A stretch of 64,000 bases of DNA from Nitrosococcus wardiae (GCF_004421105.1 NZ_CP038033.1:2003659-2067658); one strand, 5' to 3'; shown: positions 18,173 through 26,165, numbered from the stretch's first letter. Notes: generated from the sequence alone by a model not told the origin. Program-made: numbers and translations.

Positions 18173-19300
18173 CTATTCCAAGGCACTTAATCGCCAGAGA
18201 TTGCCATTATCCTGATCGGTGAGCGCATAAACGGACCCATCCGGCGCCTGCTCCACATCCCGGATACGGGCGCCAAGAGGAATGCGTTCCTCGCCTATCG
18301 CTTTCATTCCGTCAAATGTCACACGGACAATACCCTGAGCTGTCAGACCGCCAATCAATGCACTACCCTGCCATTCGGGAAACATATCGCCGGTATAGAA
18401 TTCCATCCCCGAGGGAGAAATGACCGGTGTCCAGTGAATGCCAGCGTCGGCAAAGCGCGGATGGGTGGACGGATCGGCAATGTCTTCGCCGCCATAGTGT
18501 TGCCCCCAGCTTACCACCGGCCAGCCATAGTTCCGGCCTGCCTCAATGAGGTTCAGCTCATCCCCGCCACGCGGTCCCATCTCCGCAATCCACAGCGCCC
18601 CTGTTCCAGGTTGTATCGCCGCGGCTTCAATATTGCGATGGCCATAGGTCCAGATCTCGTTTTCCGCATCGGCCTGATTAACAAACGGGTTATTGCCAGG
18701 TATGGAGCCATCCGGATTGATGTGGACAATAGTACCGAGGTGATTGGAAAGATCCTGCGCCGGTTCAAACTTGAAGCGCTCTCACATGGTCAGGAACAGC
18801 GCGCCTTCCGGCGAAAACACGATGCGTCCGCCGAAATGCTTAGAGCCCGGTACCTTTGGCATTTGGCGAAAGATGACTTCAAAGTTGGCAATACGGCCCT
18901 CTTCAAAACGGCCGCGTCCCACCGCCGTTGATGCGCCGCCTTCGCCAGGTTCGGCAAAGGAGAGATAGACAAGACGGTTCGATTCAAAATCCGGATCGAG
19001 CGCCACATCAAGAAGTCCCCCCTGGCCCTGATTGAAGACCTCGGGTGTTCCAGTGAGCGGCTCGGACAAGGTGTGATCGGCGTCAAGGAGACGCAGCTGT
19101 CCGCTTCGCTCCGTCACTAGCAAACGTCCGTCGGCAAGGAAAGCCATGCCCCAGGGATGATTCAGCCCGCTAACGAGATTGGTCACAGTAACTCTAACCC
19201 CTTCGGTTTGCACAGTTTGGACCTGCTGAGCCATGGCCGGTGTGATGAAAAGCATGATGGCGACCAGAATGGTCGCTCCGGGATTGGTTTTTTTTTTCAT
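18173..19300 (-). pseudogene. PQQ-dependent (YliI-type) sugar dehydrogenase, interrupted by in-frame TGA
   Basis: Both halves of a secreted soluble aldose dehydrogenase are present in one frame. The N-terminal 172 aa start at 19300 with a signal peptide (cleavage near AMAQQ) and contain NHPWGMAFLADG. A TGA at 18782-18784 follows GALFLTM, where relatives have Gly-Glu-Arg. The same frame continues ERFKFEPAQDL... to 18173, through AEMGPRGGDELNLIEAG. Removing the TGA gives about 375 aa, the normal family length. This is therefore one nonsense change (GGA to TGA), not a deletion. The product would oxidise sugars in the periplasm with PQQ. Confidence 0.85.
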
Positions 19301-19451
19301 GGCCTCACTTCCTATTAGATTCGGTAGTTGACTTAGGAGATAGTGTAGTTGAGGTTTACCCTTTTCACGGAAACAGCCCTCCCCAGTGGGCCCGCAAGGA
19401 TCGCTATCCCCACCTGCTTGATGATGCAGTCAGTAAAAGAAGTAAAGAAAC

Positions 19452-19478
19452 AAAAAAAAGCCCGGAGGGGGTCCGGGC
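19452..19478 (-). terminator. rho-independent terminator on minus strand
   Basis: Read on the minus strand: a 7-bp GC-rich stem GCCCGGA/TCCGGGC (19460-19466 and 19472-19478) with a 5-nt loop, followed by eight T (19452-19459). It lies upstream of the PQQ dehydrogenase start and has no obvious minus-strand gene feeding into it. Confidence 0.75.
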
Positions 19479-19778
19479 TGAAAAAATGTGGGTTAAGGCC
19501 TTTATCTTACTTTTCTACTTACTGCATTTCTATACAGGAATACCCTGGGTCCAGCGGCGTTCCTATAGATGGTACCGGAATAGGCCCCTGGTAGAAAAAT
19601 TGCCAGGGTCAGGAATTTGCCATCTAGTGATTGCTTGTTTTCTCCGCTGGCACCGTGGAGAAGTCGGTATCACCGTCTACAATTAAATGCATTAATCGTC
19701 TCCAGTTTGGGGTTACCCCTTAAAATTGACCAGATCAACCATATCATCAGCCACACCTGGATGGTTGAGGAGGGCGAG

Positions 19779-20984
19779 ATGAAAGCAGTCGTTTTTCACG
19801 AGATTGGTGATATTCGCCTCGACGAAGTACCGGAACCGCAGGTCAAAGACCCGACCGACGCTGTGATTCGGATCACCGCCAGTGCTATTTGCGGCACCGA
19901 TTTACACATGGTGCGTGGCACCATGGGCGGCATGGAAAGTGGGACCGTTCTCGGGCATGAGGCCGTTGGGGTCGTAGAAGCTCTTGGGAAGGGCGTGCGT
20001 AACCTTAAGGAAGGCGATCGGGTGGTAGTGCCTTCCACTATTGCCTGTGGTTATTGCGCCTATTGCCGCGCAGGCTATTACGCCCAGTGCGACCACGCCA
20101 ACCCTAACGGCCCCCTGGCCGGCACCGCTTTCTTCGGTGGACCGAAAACCTCTGGATCATTTCATGGTCTGCAGGCAGAGAAGGCGCGCATCCCTTTTGC
20201 CCCTGTCGGCCTGGTGAAGCTGCCTGATGAGGTTAGTGACGATCAGGCCATTCTGGTCTCCGATATTTTCCCCACTGCCTACTTTGGTGCTGAGTTGGCT
20301 GAGATTAAGTCCGGCGATACGGTGGCTGTGTTCGGCTGCGGTCCTGTCGGGCAGTTCGCCATTGCCAGTGCGCGGCTGCTGGGGGCCGGGCGGATATTGG
20401 CGGTAGACACCGTGCCTTCCCGCCTGGAAATGGCCCGTGCCCAGGGCGCGGAGGTCATTGACTTCAACACCGAGGGCCCGGTGGAGACGATCAGGGATTT
20501 GACGGGCGGTATCGGCGTGGATCGCGCCATCGATGCCGTAGGTGTGGATGCCGAGCGCCCCCATCACGGGCCGGCCGCCAGGCAAGCCGATGCACAGCAA
20601 GCGCAATTTGAAGAGGAATGCAAGGAGATCGCTCCCGAGACTCACCCCCAGGGTGACCTCTGGCGCCCAGGCAATGCTCCCTCTCAGGCCTTGCGCTGGG
20701 CGGTCGATAGTCTGGCCAAGGCAGGCACCCTGGCAATCATTGGTGTCTATCCGCCCAATGACCGATTTTTTCCCATCGGCCAGGCGATGAATAAAAATCT
20801 TACCCTCAAGATGGGTAATTGCAATCACCGCAAGTATATCCCCATGCTAGTCGATTTGGTGCACAGCGGAGTAGTCGATCCTACTCGGGTGCTTACCCAA
20901 CAGGAGCCGCTCACGGCGGTGATTGACGCCTACAAAAATTTCGATCAACGCAAATCCGGTTGGATCAAGGTGGAGTTGAAATAG
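19779..20984 (+). CDS. zinc-dependent alcohol dehydrogenase (formaldehyde dehydrogenase-like)
   Basis: A medium-chain dehydrogenase of 401 aa. The start at 19779 is preceded by GAGGAGGG; a longer in-frame extension to 19617 has no family similarity. Catalytic zinc ligands are visible in AICGTDLH and GHEAVGVVE, and the structural zinc Cys cluster is CGYCAYCRAGYYAQC. The NAD-binding loop is FGCGPVGQFA. A C-terminal insertion with Cys (EEECKEIAPE) resembles the formaldehyde-dehydrogenase-like subgroup. It may detoxify aldehydes; the substrate is not provable from sequence. Confidence 0.87.
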   Translation: MKAVVFHEIGDIRLDEVPEPQVKDPTDAVIRITASAICGTDLHMVRGTMGGMESGTVLGHEAVGVVEALGKGVRNLKEGDRVVVPSTIACGYCAYCRAGYYAQCDHANPNGPLAGTAFFGGPKTSGSFHGLQAEKARIPFAPVGLVKLPDEVSDDQAILVSDIFPTAYFGAELAEIKSGDTVAVFGCGPVGQFAIASARLLGAGRILAVDTVPSRLEMARAQGAEVIDFNTEGPVETIRDLTGGIGVDRAIDAVGVDAERPHHGPAARQADAQQAQFEEECKEIAPETHPQGDLWRPGNAPSQALRWAVDSLAKAGTLAIIGVYPPNDRFFPIGQAMNKNLTLKMGNCNHRKYIPMLVDLVHSGVVDPTRVLTQQEPLTAVIDAYKNFDQRKSGWIKVELK

Positions 20985-21144
20985 CTCTTGCCATGAACGA
21001 GATGGAAACTGTGTTTACTTCAAGTTTTCGTGGCAGGCGGTGTAGGTGAGGCGCCAGGGCAGATTAAACCAAGCCGCATCGCTTGTCGTGCAGCATCTTC
21101 CGTGTTCTCTGTAAGGATCAGAGGCGCACACACGATTAGAGTTA

Positions 21145-21330
21145 CCTCTTCGGACCGGGAACGACGGACAGAGATGATGTGGATTCTTTCGCTCCTGTGT
21201 GTGATCACCGCTGACCAATGCTTATCCTTAATGCGGCCAATAACCAAAAATCTTGGCTCATCCACCGTTTTGGCCGGGATTTCTACAAGATACGGATCAC
21301 GCCAGAGTTCCTGGGTGTCAGAGAGGGCGT
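21145..21330 (-). pseudogene. brnT toxin fragment, copy 1
   Basis: On the minus strand the frame reads DTQELWRDPYLVEIPAK then DEPRFLVIGRI, KHWSAVITH and IISVRRSRSEEV, matching the body of BrnT-type toxins. The first ~25 residues and the last few are missing. It begins next to the start of the plus-strand CopG antitoxin and runs away from it, so it is a rearranged remnant. Most of it is repeated at 23825-23973. Confidence 0.75.
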
Positions 21331-21333
21331 TCT

Positions 21334-21612
21334 ATGGTCAAGCCGAAGAAAACTAAAACTCTACCTGAGTTTAAGACCGAGGCTGAGGAGCGAGCCTTTT
21401 GGGAGAGCCATGACTCCAGTAACTATGTGGATTGGAGTCAAGCAAAGCCTGCGCGCTTCCCAAACTTGAAGCCATCAACGAAGACTATCTCGCTGCGCCT
21501 GCCAGTAGCGCTTTTGGAACGTATTAAGGTCGAGGCCAACAAGCGAGACGTGCCTTATCAATCACTAATTAAGACGTGGCTCGCGGAGAGTGTTGACAAA
21601 CACCGTCTCTAA
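21334..21612 (+). CDS. CopG/BrnA-like antitoxin, orphan
   Basis: 92 aa starting at the ATG at 21334, preceded by GAGAGGG. A longer open frame upstream is antisense to the brnT remnant and is unlikely to be coding. The C-terminal half is a ribbon-helix-helix (KTISLRLPVALLERIKVEA) followed by the YQSLIKTWLAES helix typical of CopG-type antitoxins that pair with BrnT or similar toxins. No partner toxin lies on the same strand. Confidence 0.75.
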   Translation: MVKPKKTKTLPEFKTEAEERAFWESHDSSNYVDWSQAKPARFPNLKPSTKTISLRLPVALLERIKVEANKRDVPYQSLIKTWLAESVDKHRL

Positions 21613-21688
21613 TAGCCGCTTTCACCTTTTCCTTCAGCGCTACGATTGCATCAGCCGCTCGGGGTACGAGCGTCGGCTTATACGTTGA

Positions 21689-21864
21689 TTTGGCCTTGAA
21701 TTACCCTTTGCTGCAAGCAAAATTATCCAACAGCTTTTAATCATTGGCTGGATACGTGAATAGTGAAGGTGGAGCGAAATATGCATTAATTTCCTTGCGT
21801 AAAGGATAGATCATGAATCAAATATATTACTGTAAACTCACAATAGCAATTAACAAGACCTGAC
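21689..21864 (+). repeat. dispersed repeat R1, copy A (about 176 bp)
   Basis: Nearly identical to 26874-27049 at a constant offset of 5185 bp, from TTGAATTACCCTTTGCTGC through GGCTGGATACGTGAATAG to the terminal CAAGACCTGAC. The right end stops a few bases before the truncated Hsp70 coding frame. Confidence 0.9.
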
Positions 21865-21868
21865 ACAT

Positions 21869-22228
21869 TTGCGTGCTGGCCTGGAAAAATCCATCACCAT
21901 TGACAATGCGCTTCGGCGCTATGAGCAGGAAGAGGTGGAGGCAGCCCAGGCACGGATCAACGCCCTCTTCGAGGAAGAAGCCGTCGAGGAGGGGGAGATT
22001 CTAGAGGCAGAGGAGACGGAGGAAGCGCAGCTTCAACATGCCCTGGTTCAGGCCGGTGCTTTGGTGGAAAAGACCGAGTGCATGCTGGAAGAGGCGACCC
22101 CCGAGGATCGGGAAGACATGGTCGATCTCATCGAGACTATCCGGGATGCCATGGTCGCCAAGGACAGCCCGGTTTTGAAGACCGCCGTCGATGAACTGTC
22201 GGATATTCTCTACTATCTAGAGAGTTGA
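21869..22228 (+). pseudogene. C-terminal fragment of an Hsp70-family (HscC/DnaK-like) chaperone
   Basis: An open frame of about 119 codons with only a TTG to start on. It is Glu-rich and helical and ends in AVDELSDILYYLES, resembling the helical lid of Hsp70-related proteins that precede a small zinc-ribbon gene. The entire ATPase and substrate-binding part is missing, and the frame begins right after the end of repeat R1, which suggests recombination at the repeat removed the 5' part. Its TGA overlaps the next ATG (TGATG). Family assignment is moderate. Confidence 0.55.
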
Positions 22229-22476
22229 TGGAACGCTGTCCCAATTGCGGCGCCCGCTATAAGGGAGGAAGGGAATGCCACCGTTGCGGGATGGAGCTAT
22301 CGCGGCTGCTGCATATCGAGAGCCAAGCTAAGCGCTGGGAACAGGTTGCTGTGAAGCGGTTGGCGGCAGGGGATAGGGAAGGGGCAGAGGTGGCGGTGGC
22401 CAGGTCATTAGCCCTGCAACGTCGGCCTCTGGCTCTAGTGTTGCGAGCCTTCGTTCGGCAGGGGGGCGCTGAGTAG
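22228..22476 (+). CDS. small zinc-ribbon protein
   Basis: 82 aa. Two CxxC pairs (CPNCGARY and CHRCGMEL) form an N-terminal zinc ribbon, followed by a TPR-like helical hairpin (LAAGDREGAEVAVARSLAL). It starts at the ATG overlapping the Hsp70-fragment stop (TGATG). Such proteins are often found beside Hsp70-family genes and probably assist them. Here the partner is truncated, so the gene may be a relic although its own frame is intact. Confidence 0.65.
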   Translation: MERCPNCGARYKGGRECHRCGMELSRLLHIESQAKRWEQVAVKRLAAGDREGAEVAVARSLALQRRPLALVLRAFVRQGGAE

Positions 22477-22616
22477 AATCTCGCCAAGCTTTCAAAACTA
22501 AACTGCTTATGGCAATAAGCAAGGCCTGACCTCGGCTTCAGCTTATGAGGCGGCTGGGAGTCCATTCAAGGCCATTATGGTGGGCAGTCCCACCCTGACT
22601 GGCTGCATGCAACTGT

Positions 22617-22865
22617 TTAAGGCATCGGTGTTCCATGTACCCATAGCTCATACTCGCTTATATCAATTTCATCATTCCAATAGACAGCGTATCCTCCTTT
22701 TTCTATGTGTACATTTTTAAATAATGCTGAATCCTTTAAAGGATAAAACATTTCTTTCTCTAGCAAAGGAGTAATATCGTATTTTCTCTTTTCATGGTTT
22801 TCGAATTCTATAAGCAAAATATGATTAGTGATAGCTTTTGCTGAACGTATCCTTGGGTATTGCAT
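22617..22865 (-). CDS. DUF2442-domain protein
   Basis: 82 aa, ending with the family pattern ISEYELWVHG. DUF2442 proteins are small and are often encoded directly after DUF4160 proteins as a putative toxin-antitoxin-like pair. Here it follows the DUF4160 gene on the same strand by 7 bp. Codon use is AT-rich compared with the core genes. Confidence 0.8.
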   Translation of the reverse strand: MQYPRIRSAKAITNHILLIEFENHEKRKYDITPLLEKEMFYPLKDSALFKNVHIEKGGYAVYWNDEIDISEYELWVHGTPMP

Positions 22866-22872
22866 AACTTTA

Positions 22873-23121
22873 TTACTTCAGAGGTGGAAGCTTTCGAAAC
22901 TCTTGTTTTTCCCACATTTCCATAAGATCCTTCTGGTACATAGAGGCCCATTCCATAACCATCTTTCTTGCTCTTTGAGGTAAATCACCCTCGATCATTT
23001 CTAATGTTTCTATGTTGAATAAAGCATTATACTCACCATATACAGCATGGAAATGCGGCGGTGGATGATCACCGAAGAACAGCTTTATGATGATCCCGTA
23101 AAATCTTGCTATTTCAGGCAT
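22873..23121 (-). CDS. DUF4160-domain protein
   Basis: 82 aa. The family signature is FYGIIIKLFFGDHPPPHFHAVY, of which the central GDHPPPHFH is unmistakable. It is paired with the DUF2442 gene immediately downstream. The pair is often considered a type II TA-like module, but activity has not been settled to my knowledge. Both members are intact here. Confidence 0.85.
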   Translation of the reverse strand: MPEIARFYGIIIKLFFGDHPPPHFHAVYGEYNALFNIETLEMIEGDLPQRARKMVMEWASMYQKDLMEMWEKQEFRKLPPLK

Positions 23122-23172
23122 CTATTCATCACTTTACGAGCCGTAGGCTCCGTGGAGCCAATTTCTATGTAG

Positions 23173-23451
23173 CTAATCTTTTTGACTTCCTTTAAATTTA
23201 ACATTTTTTCTGGCGTGCCAAAGGTCATACTGGTCCTGCATCGCAAGCCAGCTCTCCGGCGTACGACCTAAAGCCTTCGATAAGCGCAAAGCCATTTCAG
23301 GCGGTATGTTGCTCTCACCGTTCAATAAGCGATTCAGGGTCGAGGGTGATACGCCAAGGCTTGCCGCTACCTTTCGCACACTAATACCGTAAGGTGTGAT
23401 ATAGACCTCACGAATAAATTCGCCCGGATGTGGTGGATTATGCATACGCAT
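23173..23451 (-). CDS. higA: HigA-family antitoxin
   Basis: 92 aa, starting with the HigA hallmark MHNPPHPGEFIRE, then a Xre-type helix-turn-helix (VRKVAASLGVSPSTLNRLLNG) and PEMALRLSKALG...WLAMQ. It would normally repress its own operon and neutralise HigB. The toxin gene that should precede it is reduced to its last few codons (23454-23485). Confidence 0.9.
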   Translation of the reverse strand: MRMHNPPHPGEFIREVYITPYGISVRKVAASLGVSPSTLNRLLNGESNIPPEMALRLSKALGRTPESWLAMQDQYDLWHARKNVKFKGSQKD

Positions 23452-23453
23452 TA

Positions 23454-23485
23454 GTGATAATCCTCATAATTTACTACGTTTGTTA
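23454..23485 (-). pseudogene. last codons of a higB toxin gene
   Basis: On the minus strand these bases read VVNYEDYH followed by a stop, the usual C-terminus of HigB, directly before higA. The rest of higB is missing. The segment joins the 3' end of the brnA-like gene. A longer remnant with the same ending lies at 26046-26145. Confidence 0.6.
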
Positions 23486-23514
23486 GAAGCCGTCTGTTCG
23501 AGGCGCTCAGCTAG

Positions 23515-23709
23515 CTAAACTTTGATGATCGACTGGCGCGTCACTCCCAGCCGGCAAGCTTCCCTGTCGAGGGATTCAATCATCCAGTCTGGAAAATCCA
23601 CATTGACACGCCTTTGCTTTTGAAGTGGACGACGCGCCTTGGAAATATCCAAGGCATGAGTCATGTCCTTGCCGCTGTCAAACTCGGAATCAAATTTCTT
23701 TGCTTTCAT
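23515..23709 (-). CDS. BrnA-type antitoxin ended early by TAG at a Trp position
   Basis: 64 aa. The body is a ribbon-helix-helix antitoxin: VNVDFPDWMIESLDREACRL then GVTRQSIIKV. Relatives continue with Trp-Leu-Ala-Glu-Arg-Leu. Here the Trp codon is TAG (at about 23515-23517) and the same frame then continues LAERLEQTASNKRSKL to a second stop near 23465. The core DNA-binding fold is complete, so the protein may still function. Its toxin partner upstream is the broken brnT copy 2. Confidence 0.75.
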   Translation of the reverse strand: MKAKKFDSEFDSGKDMTHALDISKARRPLQKQRRVNVDFPDWMIESLDREACRLGVTRQSIIKV

Positions 23710-23718
23710 ATAGAGTTA

Positions 23719-23824
23719 TACTAATCCCAAAAATTAAGGCTCTTTTCCATCCCTTCTCCCCTCGCGGGAGAAGGTGAGGATGAGGGGGGTTAATGAAAGA
23801 ATGCTATTTTATTGGGATTGATAT
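23719..23824. mobile_element. 106-bp MITE-like element with TA target duplication
   Basis: Ends are imperfect inverted repeats (TACTAATCCCAA and its partner TTGGGATTGATAT) flanked by TA on both sides. An internal perfect 9-bp hairpin CCTTCTCCC/GGGAGAAGG is present. The empty site is visible in brnT copy 1 (AGAGTTACCTC at 21138-21148), where exactly this block and one TA are absent. Confidence 0.75.
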
Positions 23825-23973
23825 TACCTCTTCGGACAGGGAACGACGGACAGAGATGATGCGGATTTTTTCGCTCCTGTGTGTGATCACCGCTGACCAA
23901 TGCTTATCCTTAATACGGCCAATAACCAAAAATCTTGGTTCATCCACCGTTGTGGCCGGGATTTCTACACGAT
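23825..23973 (-). pseudogene. brnT toxin fragment, copy 2
   Basis: Minus-strand frame VEIPATTVDEPRFLVIGRI...KHWSAVIT, highly similar to copy 1 at 21145-21330. The 5' part is replaced by the Mor-like fragment, and the 3' part is split from its last codons (LYES-like bases beside the brnA start) by the MITE at 23719-23824. The order brnT-brnA on the minus strand is the normal operon order. Confidence 0.75.
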
Positions 23974-23976
23974 CAA

Positions 23977-24171
23977 GATGACGCCTCCGTGGAACTGCGG
24001 AACATCCTCACCACCGCCATTGGCCAGGTCTTTGACTTGAACGAGAATGTTGCGTTGCCCCTGGCCGACAGAATCGCCGACCATTTGTTCACCCTGGCGG
24101 GAGGCAGCGAGCTGTATGTGCCCAAACTGGACCGGCAACGGCACAATGCCGCCATTCGGATTTGGGGGTAG
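23977..24171 (+). pseudogene. fragment of a Mor-type (phage Mu middle operon) activator
   Basis: A plus-strand frame reads LADRIADHLFTLAGGSELYVPK..., matching the conserved centre of Mor/C transcription activators (LYVPK is diagnostic), then stops before the DNA-binding helix-turn-helix. It has no start codon of its own, because its 5' side is fused to brnT copy 2. It is evidence of past phage or Mu-like DNA. Confidence 0.6.
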
Positions 24172-24208
24172 AGGTCACTGCCTCGTTATGGATTAAAATC
24201 TGTTTTCG

Positions 24209-24502
24209 TCAACCTTCCGCCAGCTCGCGCAACACCTCCGGGTAGCGCTCCGCCACGCGCAGCAGCATCTTCGCCGCCCCGGACGGCTGGCGCCGGCCCT
24301 GCTCCCACTCTTGCAGCGTGCGCACCGAGACCCCGAGCAACGCGGCGAACTGTGCTTGGGAAAGGCCGATGCGGTTACGTACCTCCACCAGGGGCGGGAT
24401 CTCCACGTGGGTCACCCGCGCCGCCTGGCCTGCCTTCATCTGGTGTACTGATTCCAGCAGTTTTTGCCCAAATTCCTCGCCTGTCATTGATGATTTAGCC
24501 AT
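24209..24502 (-). CDS. Xre-family antitoxin (HigA2/NadS-type)
   Basis: 97 aa from the ATG at 24502 (MAKSSM). The C-terminal half is a helix-turn-helix typical of these antitoxins: VRNRIGLSQAQFAALLGVS then LQEWEQGRRQPSG. It follows a RelE-type toxin gene that is broken by a TAG. The toxin frame runs without any stop into this gene, so the region from 24634 down is one open frame that fuses the toxin tail to the antitoxin. Confidence 0.85.
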   Translation of the reverse strand: MAKSSMTGEEFGQKLLESVHQMKAGQAARVTHVEIPPLVEVRNRIGLSQAQFAALLGVSVRTLQEWEQGRRQPSGAAKMLLRVAERYPEVLRELAEG

Positions 24503-24799
24503 GCTCTTAATAGCCTTGAGAAGATGCGCTGGGATATTGCCGCGTACTGCCTTGGCGTAGATTACCGGCAACCATATTTCGCCGTTATCCAGCCGGTTGA
24601 AATAAACCACCCGCACACCGCCGCGTTTGCCCATGCCGGAACGCGCCTAACGCACTTTGCGGCGGCCTCCAGAGCCGGGAATGACCTCTCCAGACAAGGG
24701 ATTTTCGGCCATCCAGTTGATGAACGCCTCACGCTCCTGCTCCGGCCAGATCGAGGCTGCATAGCGCTGGAAGATCCCGGTTTCGGCGACGGTATACAT
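24503..24799 (-). pseudogene. RelE/HigB2-type toxin, interrupted by TAG at a Trp position
   Basis: ATG at 24799 with MYTVAETGIFQRY, then PLSGEVIPGSGGRRKVR, a TAG at 24647-24649, then ARSGMGKRGG and VRVVYFNRLDNG...VIYAKAV. Relatives have Trp at the stop. All other core residues are present. The normal toxin stop is also missing, and the frame enters the antitoxin ATG directly. Confidence 0.8.
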
Positions 24800-24881
24800 G
24801 GGAGTATATTATGGCACTGACGGATACTTGCAAAAGAAGCATGAAAACCTTCCGATTCAAGCCAGTCATGGTAGTTCCACT

Positions 24882-24915
24882 TTGCCGACCTGCCATGCTA
24901 TGATATACACGTATA
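24882..24915 (+). promoter_or_regulatory. probable relBE promoter and operator
   Basis: TTGCCG (24882-24887), a 16-bp spacer and TATACA (24904-24909) form a plausible sigma-70 promoter. The perfect palindrome TATACACGTATA (24904-24915) overlaps the -10 box, as expected for autorepression by a RelB-type antitoxin. The gene starts at 24940 after GGAGG. Confidence 0.5.
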
Positions 24916-24939
24916 GCAATCGACTGTTTGGAGGTTCCC

Positions 24940-25164
24940 ATGTTGGCTATCCGACTCCCCAAGGAGATAGAGGAACGTCTGGAAGCGTTGGCCGCTGCTA
25001 CCGGGCGCACCAAAACCTTTTACGCCCGCCAAGCCATTCTGGAGTACATTGACGATCTGGAAGACGTGTACTTGGCCGAGCGTGAGCTAGAAGAAGTTCG
25101 TGCGGGTCGCAGCATCCCCGTGCCTCTGGAAGACGTCATGAAGCAATATGGCCTGGCGGATTGA
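24940..25164 (+). CDS. relB: RelB/ribbon-helix-helix antitoxin
   Basis: 74 aa from the ATG at 24940, preceded by GGAGG. It begins with MLAIRLPKEIEERLEAL, a ribbon-helix-helix DNA-binding N-terminus, followed by YARQAILEYIDDLEDVYLAE and a flexible C-terminal tail that would wrap the toxin. It overlaps the relE gene by 17 bp. This is one of the few intact TA pairs in the region. Confidence 0.88.
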   Translation: MLAIRLPKEIEERLEALAAATGRTKTFYARQAILEYIDDLEDVYLAERELEEVRAGRSIPVPLEDVMKQYGLAD

Positions 25165-25420
25165 GTTGTCGGGACTGGCGCAAAAAAACCTGCACGGACT
25201 GGATAAACAGATAGCGGAGCGAATCCTACGCTTTTTGAATGATCGGATCGCCAAGCTGGACGACCCGCGCAGTATCGGCGATCCCCTCAAGGGCGCGAAG
25301 CTGGGCGAGTTCTGGAAATACCGTGTCGGTGATTATTGCATTATCGCCGACATTCAGGATAGCGAATTGCTGATTCTGGTGGTGCGGATTGGCAACCGCC
25401 GGGAGGTTTACAAGCGGTGA
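25148..25420 (+). CDS. relE: RelE/ParE-family toxin
   Basis: 90 aa. Typical RelE-superfamily pattern: MAWRIELSGLAQKNL, DPRSIGDPLKG, EFWKYRVGDYCIIADIQD, then VVRIGNRREVYKR. Arg residues in KYRVGDY and GNRREVY fit the mRNA-interferase active site of RelE. It overlaps the antitoxin gene by 17 bp, so expression is coupled. There is no damage to the frame. Confidence 0.9.
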   Translation: MAWRIELSGLAQKNLHGLDKQIAERILRFLNDRIAKLDDPRSIGDPLKGAKLGEFWKYRVGDYCIIADIQDSELLILVVRIGNRREVYKR

Positions 25421-25512
25421 GTTAGCAGTTGCCTACTTCCGCAAACAGCAATAGACAAGCTCTGACCCTTCTTTTGACCCCTTTTGCTTTCAAACCGGCG
25501 ACGACGAAGGAT

Positions 25513-25539
25513 GCGTCCGCGTTGAGCGCCGAGTTAGGC
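25513..25539 (-). other. half attC site after hicB
   Basis: On the minus strand this is GCCTAACTCGGCGCTCAACG then CGGACGC, the left (R''-L'') half of an integron attC site. The right half is missing and is replaced by sequence containing the CAAG-CTGACCC repeat. It lies about 35 bp after the hicB stop. Confidence 0.6.
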
Positions 25540-25574
25540 ATCTGTCCTCCGTAGCAACCTTTTATTCAAGAGAT

Positions 25575-25796
25575 TTACACTACTTCCTGCATAGGCCGAA
25601 TGCGAGGACTAGGAAGTGCACGCCCCTCTGCTTCGAAATGACGAATAACATCTTCAACAACCTCACATAATTCACCGTATAGTCTTACCGGATCATCTCC
25701 GTGAATTCCTGTAATCAAGTCAGGGCATTTTCCAATATAAGCTTGATCTTCTTCACTCCACTCGACCCATTTATGATACTGATCGATCTTTTTCAT
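25575..25796 (-). CDS. hicB: HicB-family antitoxin
   Basis: 73 aa. The HicB fold is suggested by WVEWSEEDQAYIGKCPDL then TGIHGDDPVRLYGELCEVVEDV. It is on the short side, lacking a separate DNA-binding domain. It overlaps hicA by 4 bp (ATGA). The pair is intact and sits between an attC half-site and a TTAGGC cassette-boundary core, so it may have arrived as an integron cassette. Confidence 0.85.
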   Translation of the reverse strand: MKKIDQYHKWVEWSEEDQAYIGKCPDLITGIHGDDPVRLYGELCEVVEDVIRHFEAEGRALPSPRIRPMQEVV

Positions 25797-25996
25797 TTCT
25801 TCACCGTTTCTATAGCTTGTTTCACCTGCTTTTCTTGATAAGGTTTCGCATCGTCACCAGACCTTCCGCTGAGTGTCACGGCACCGACATACTTAGCATG
25901 TGCAAATTTACGATGCGATCCTTTACCGCCACCTGATATTTCGTAAAACCCAGCTTCTTTTAGATCTTGGATAAGCTCTCTGATTTTTCTTGCCAT
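25793..25996 (-). CDS. hicA: HicA-family toxin
   Basis: 67 aa, dsRNA-binding-fold mRNA interferase. The catalytic His lies in GGGKGSHRKF, the hallmark of HicA. It comes before hicB as usual, with a 4-bp overlap. On the minus strand, TTAGGC (26033-26038) about 40 bp upstream matches the cassette recombination core. Confidence 0.9.
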   Translation of the reverse strand: MARKIRELIQDLKEAGFYEISGGGKGSHRKFAHAKYVGAVTLSGRSGDDAKPYQEKQVKQAIETVKK

Positions 25997-26045
25997 GTTT
26001 ACAAATTCAATCTGTGGCGCAAACTGTGTAATGCCTAATAGCTAA

Positions 26046-26145
26046 TTAGCGATAATCCTCATAATTTACTACGTAAGCGTTACCATCCCGAAACTCAAAC
26101 GTGATGCGCCAATTCACGCTCACCGAAATGGACCAAAGTGTCTTC
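26046..26145 (-). pseudogene. C-terminal remnant of a second higB toxin
   Basis: Minus-strand frame WSISVSVNWRITFEFRDGNA then YVVNYEDYR and a stop. This is the C-terminal third of a HigB toxin. No N-terminus is present. It abuts the hicAB cassette boundary, and no higA follows it, so it is separated from any antitoxin. Confidence 0.65.
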
Positions 26146-26165
26146 CATTATGGGGTAGATTTTAC

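Noticed and set aside
19617-19778. N-terminal extension of the alcohol dehydrogenase frame
   Set aside because: No similarity to the family. A good ribosome site lies before the ATG at 19779.
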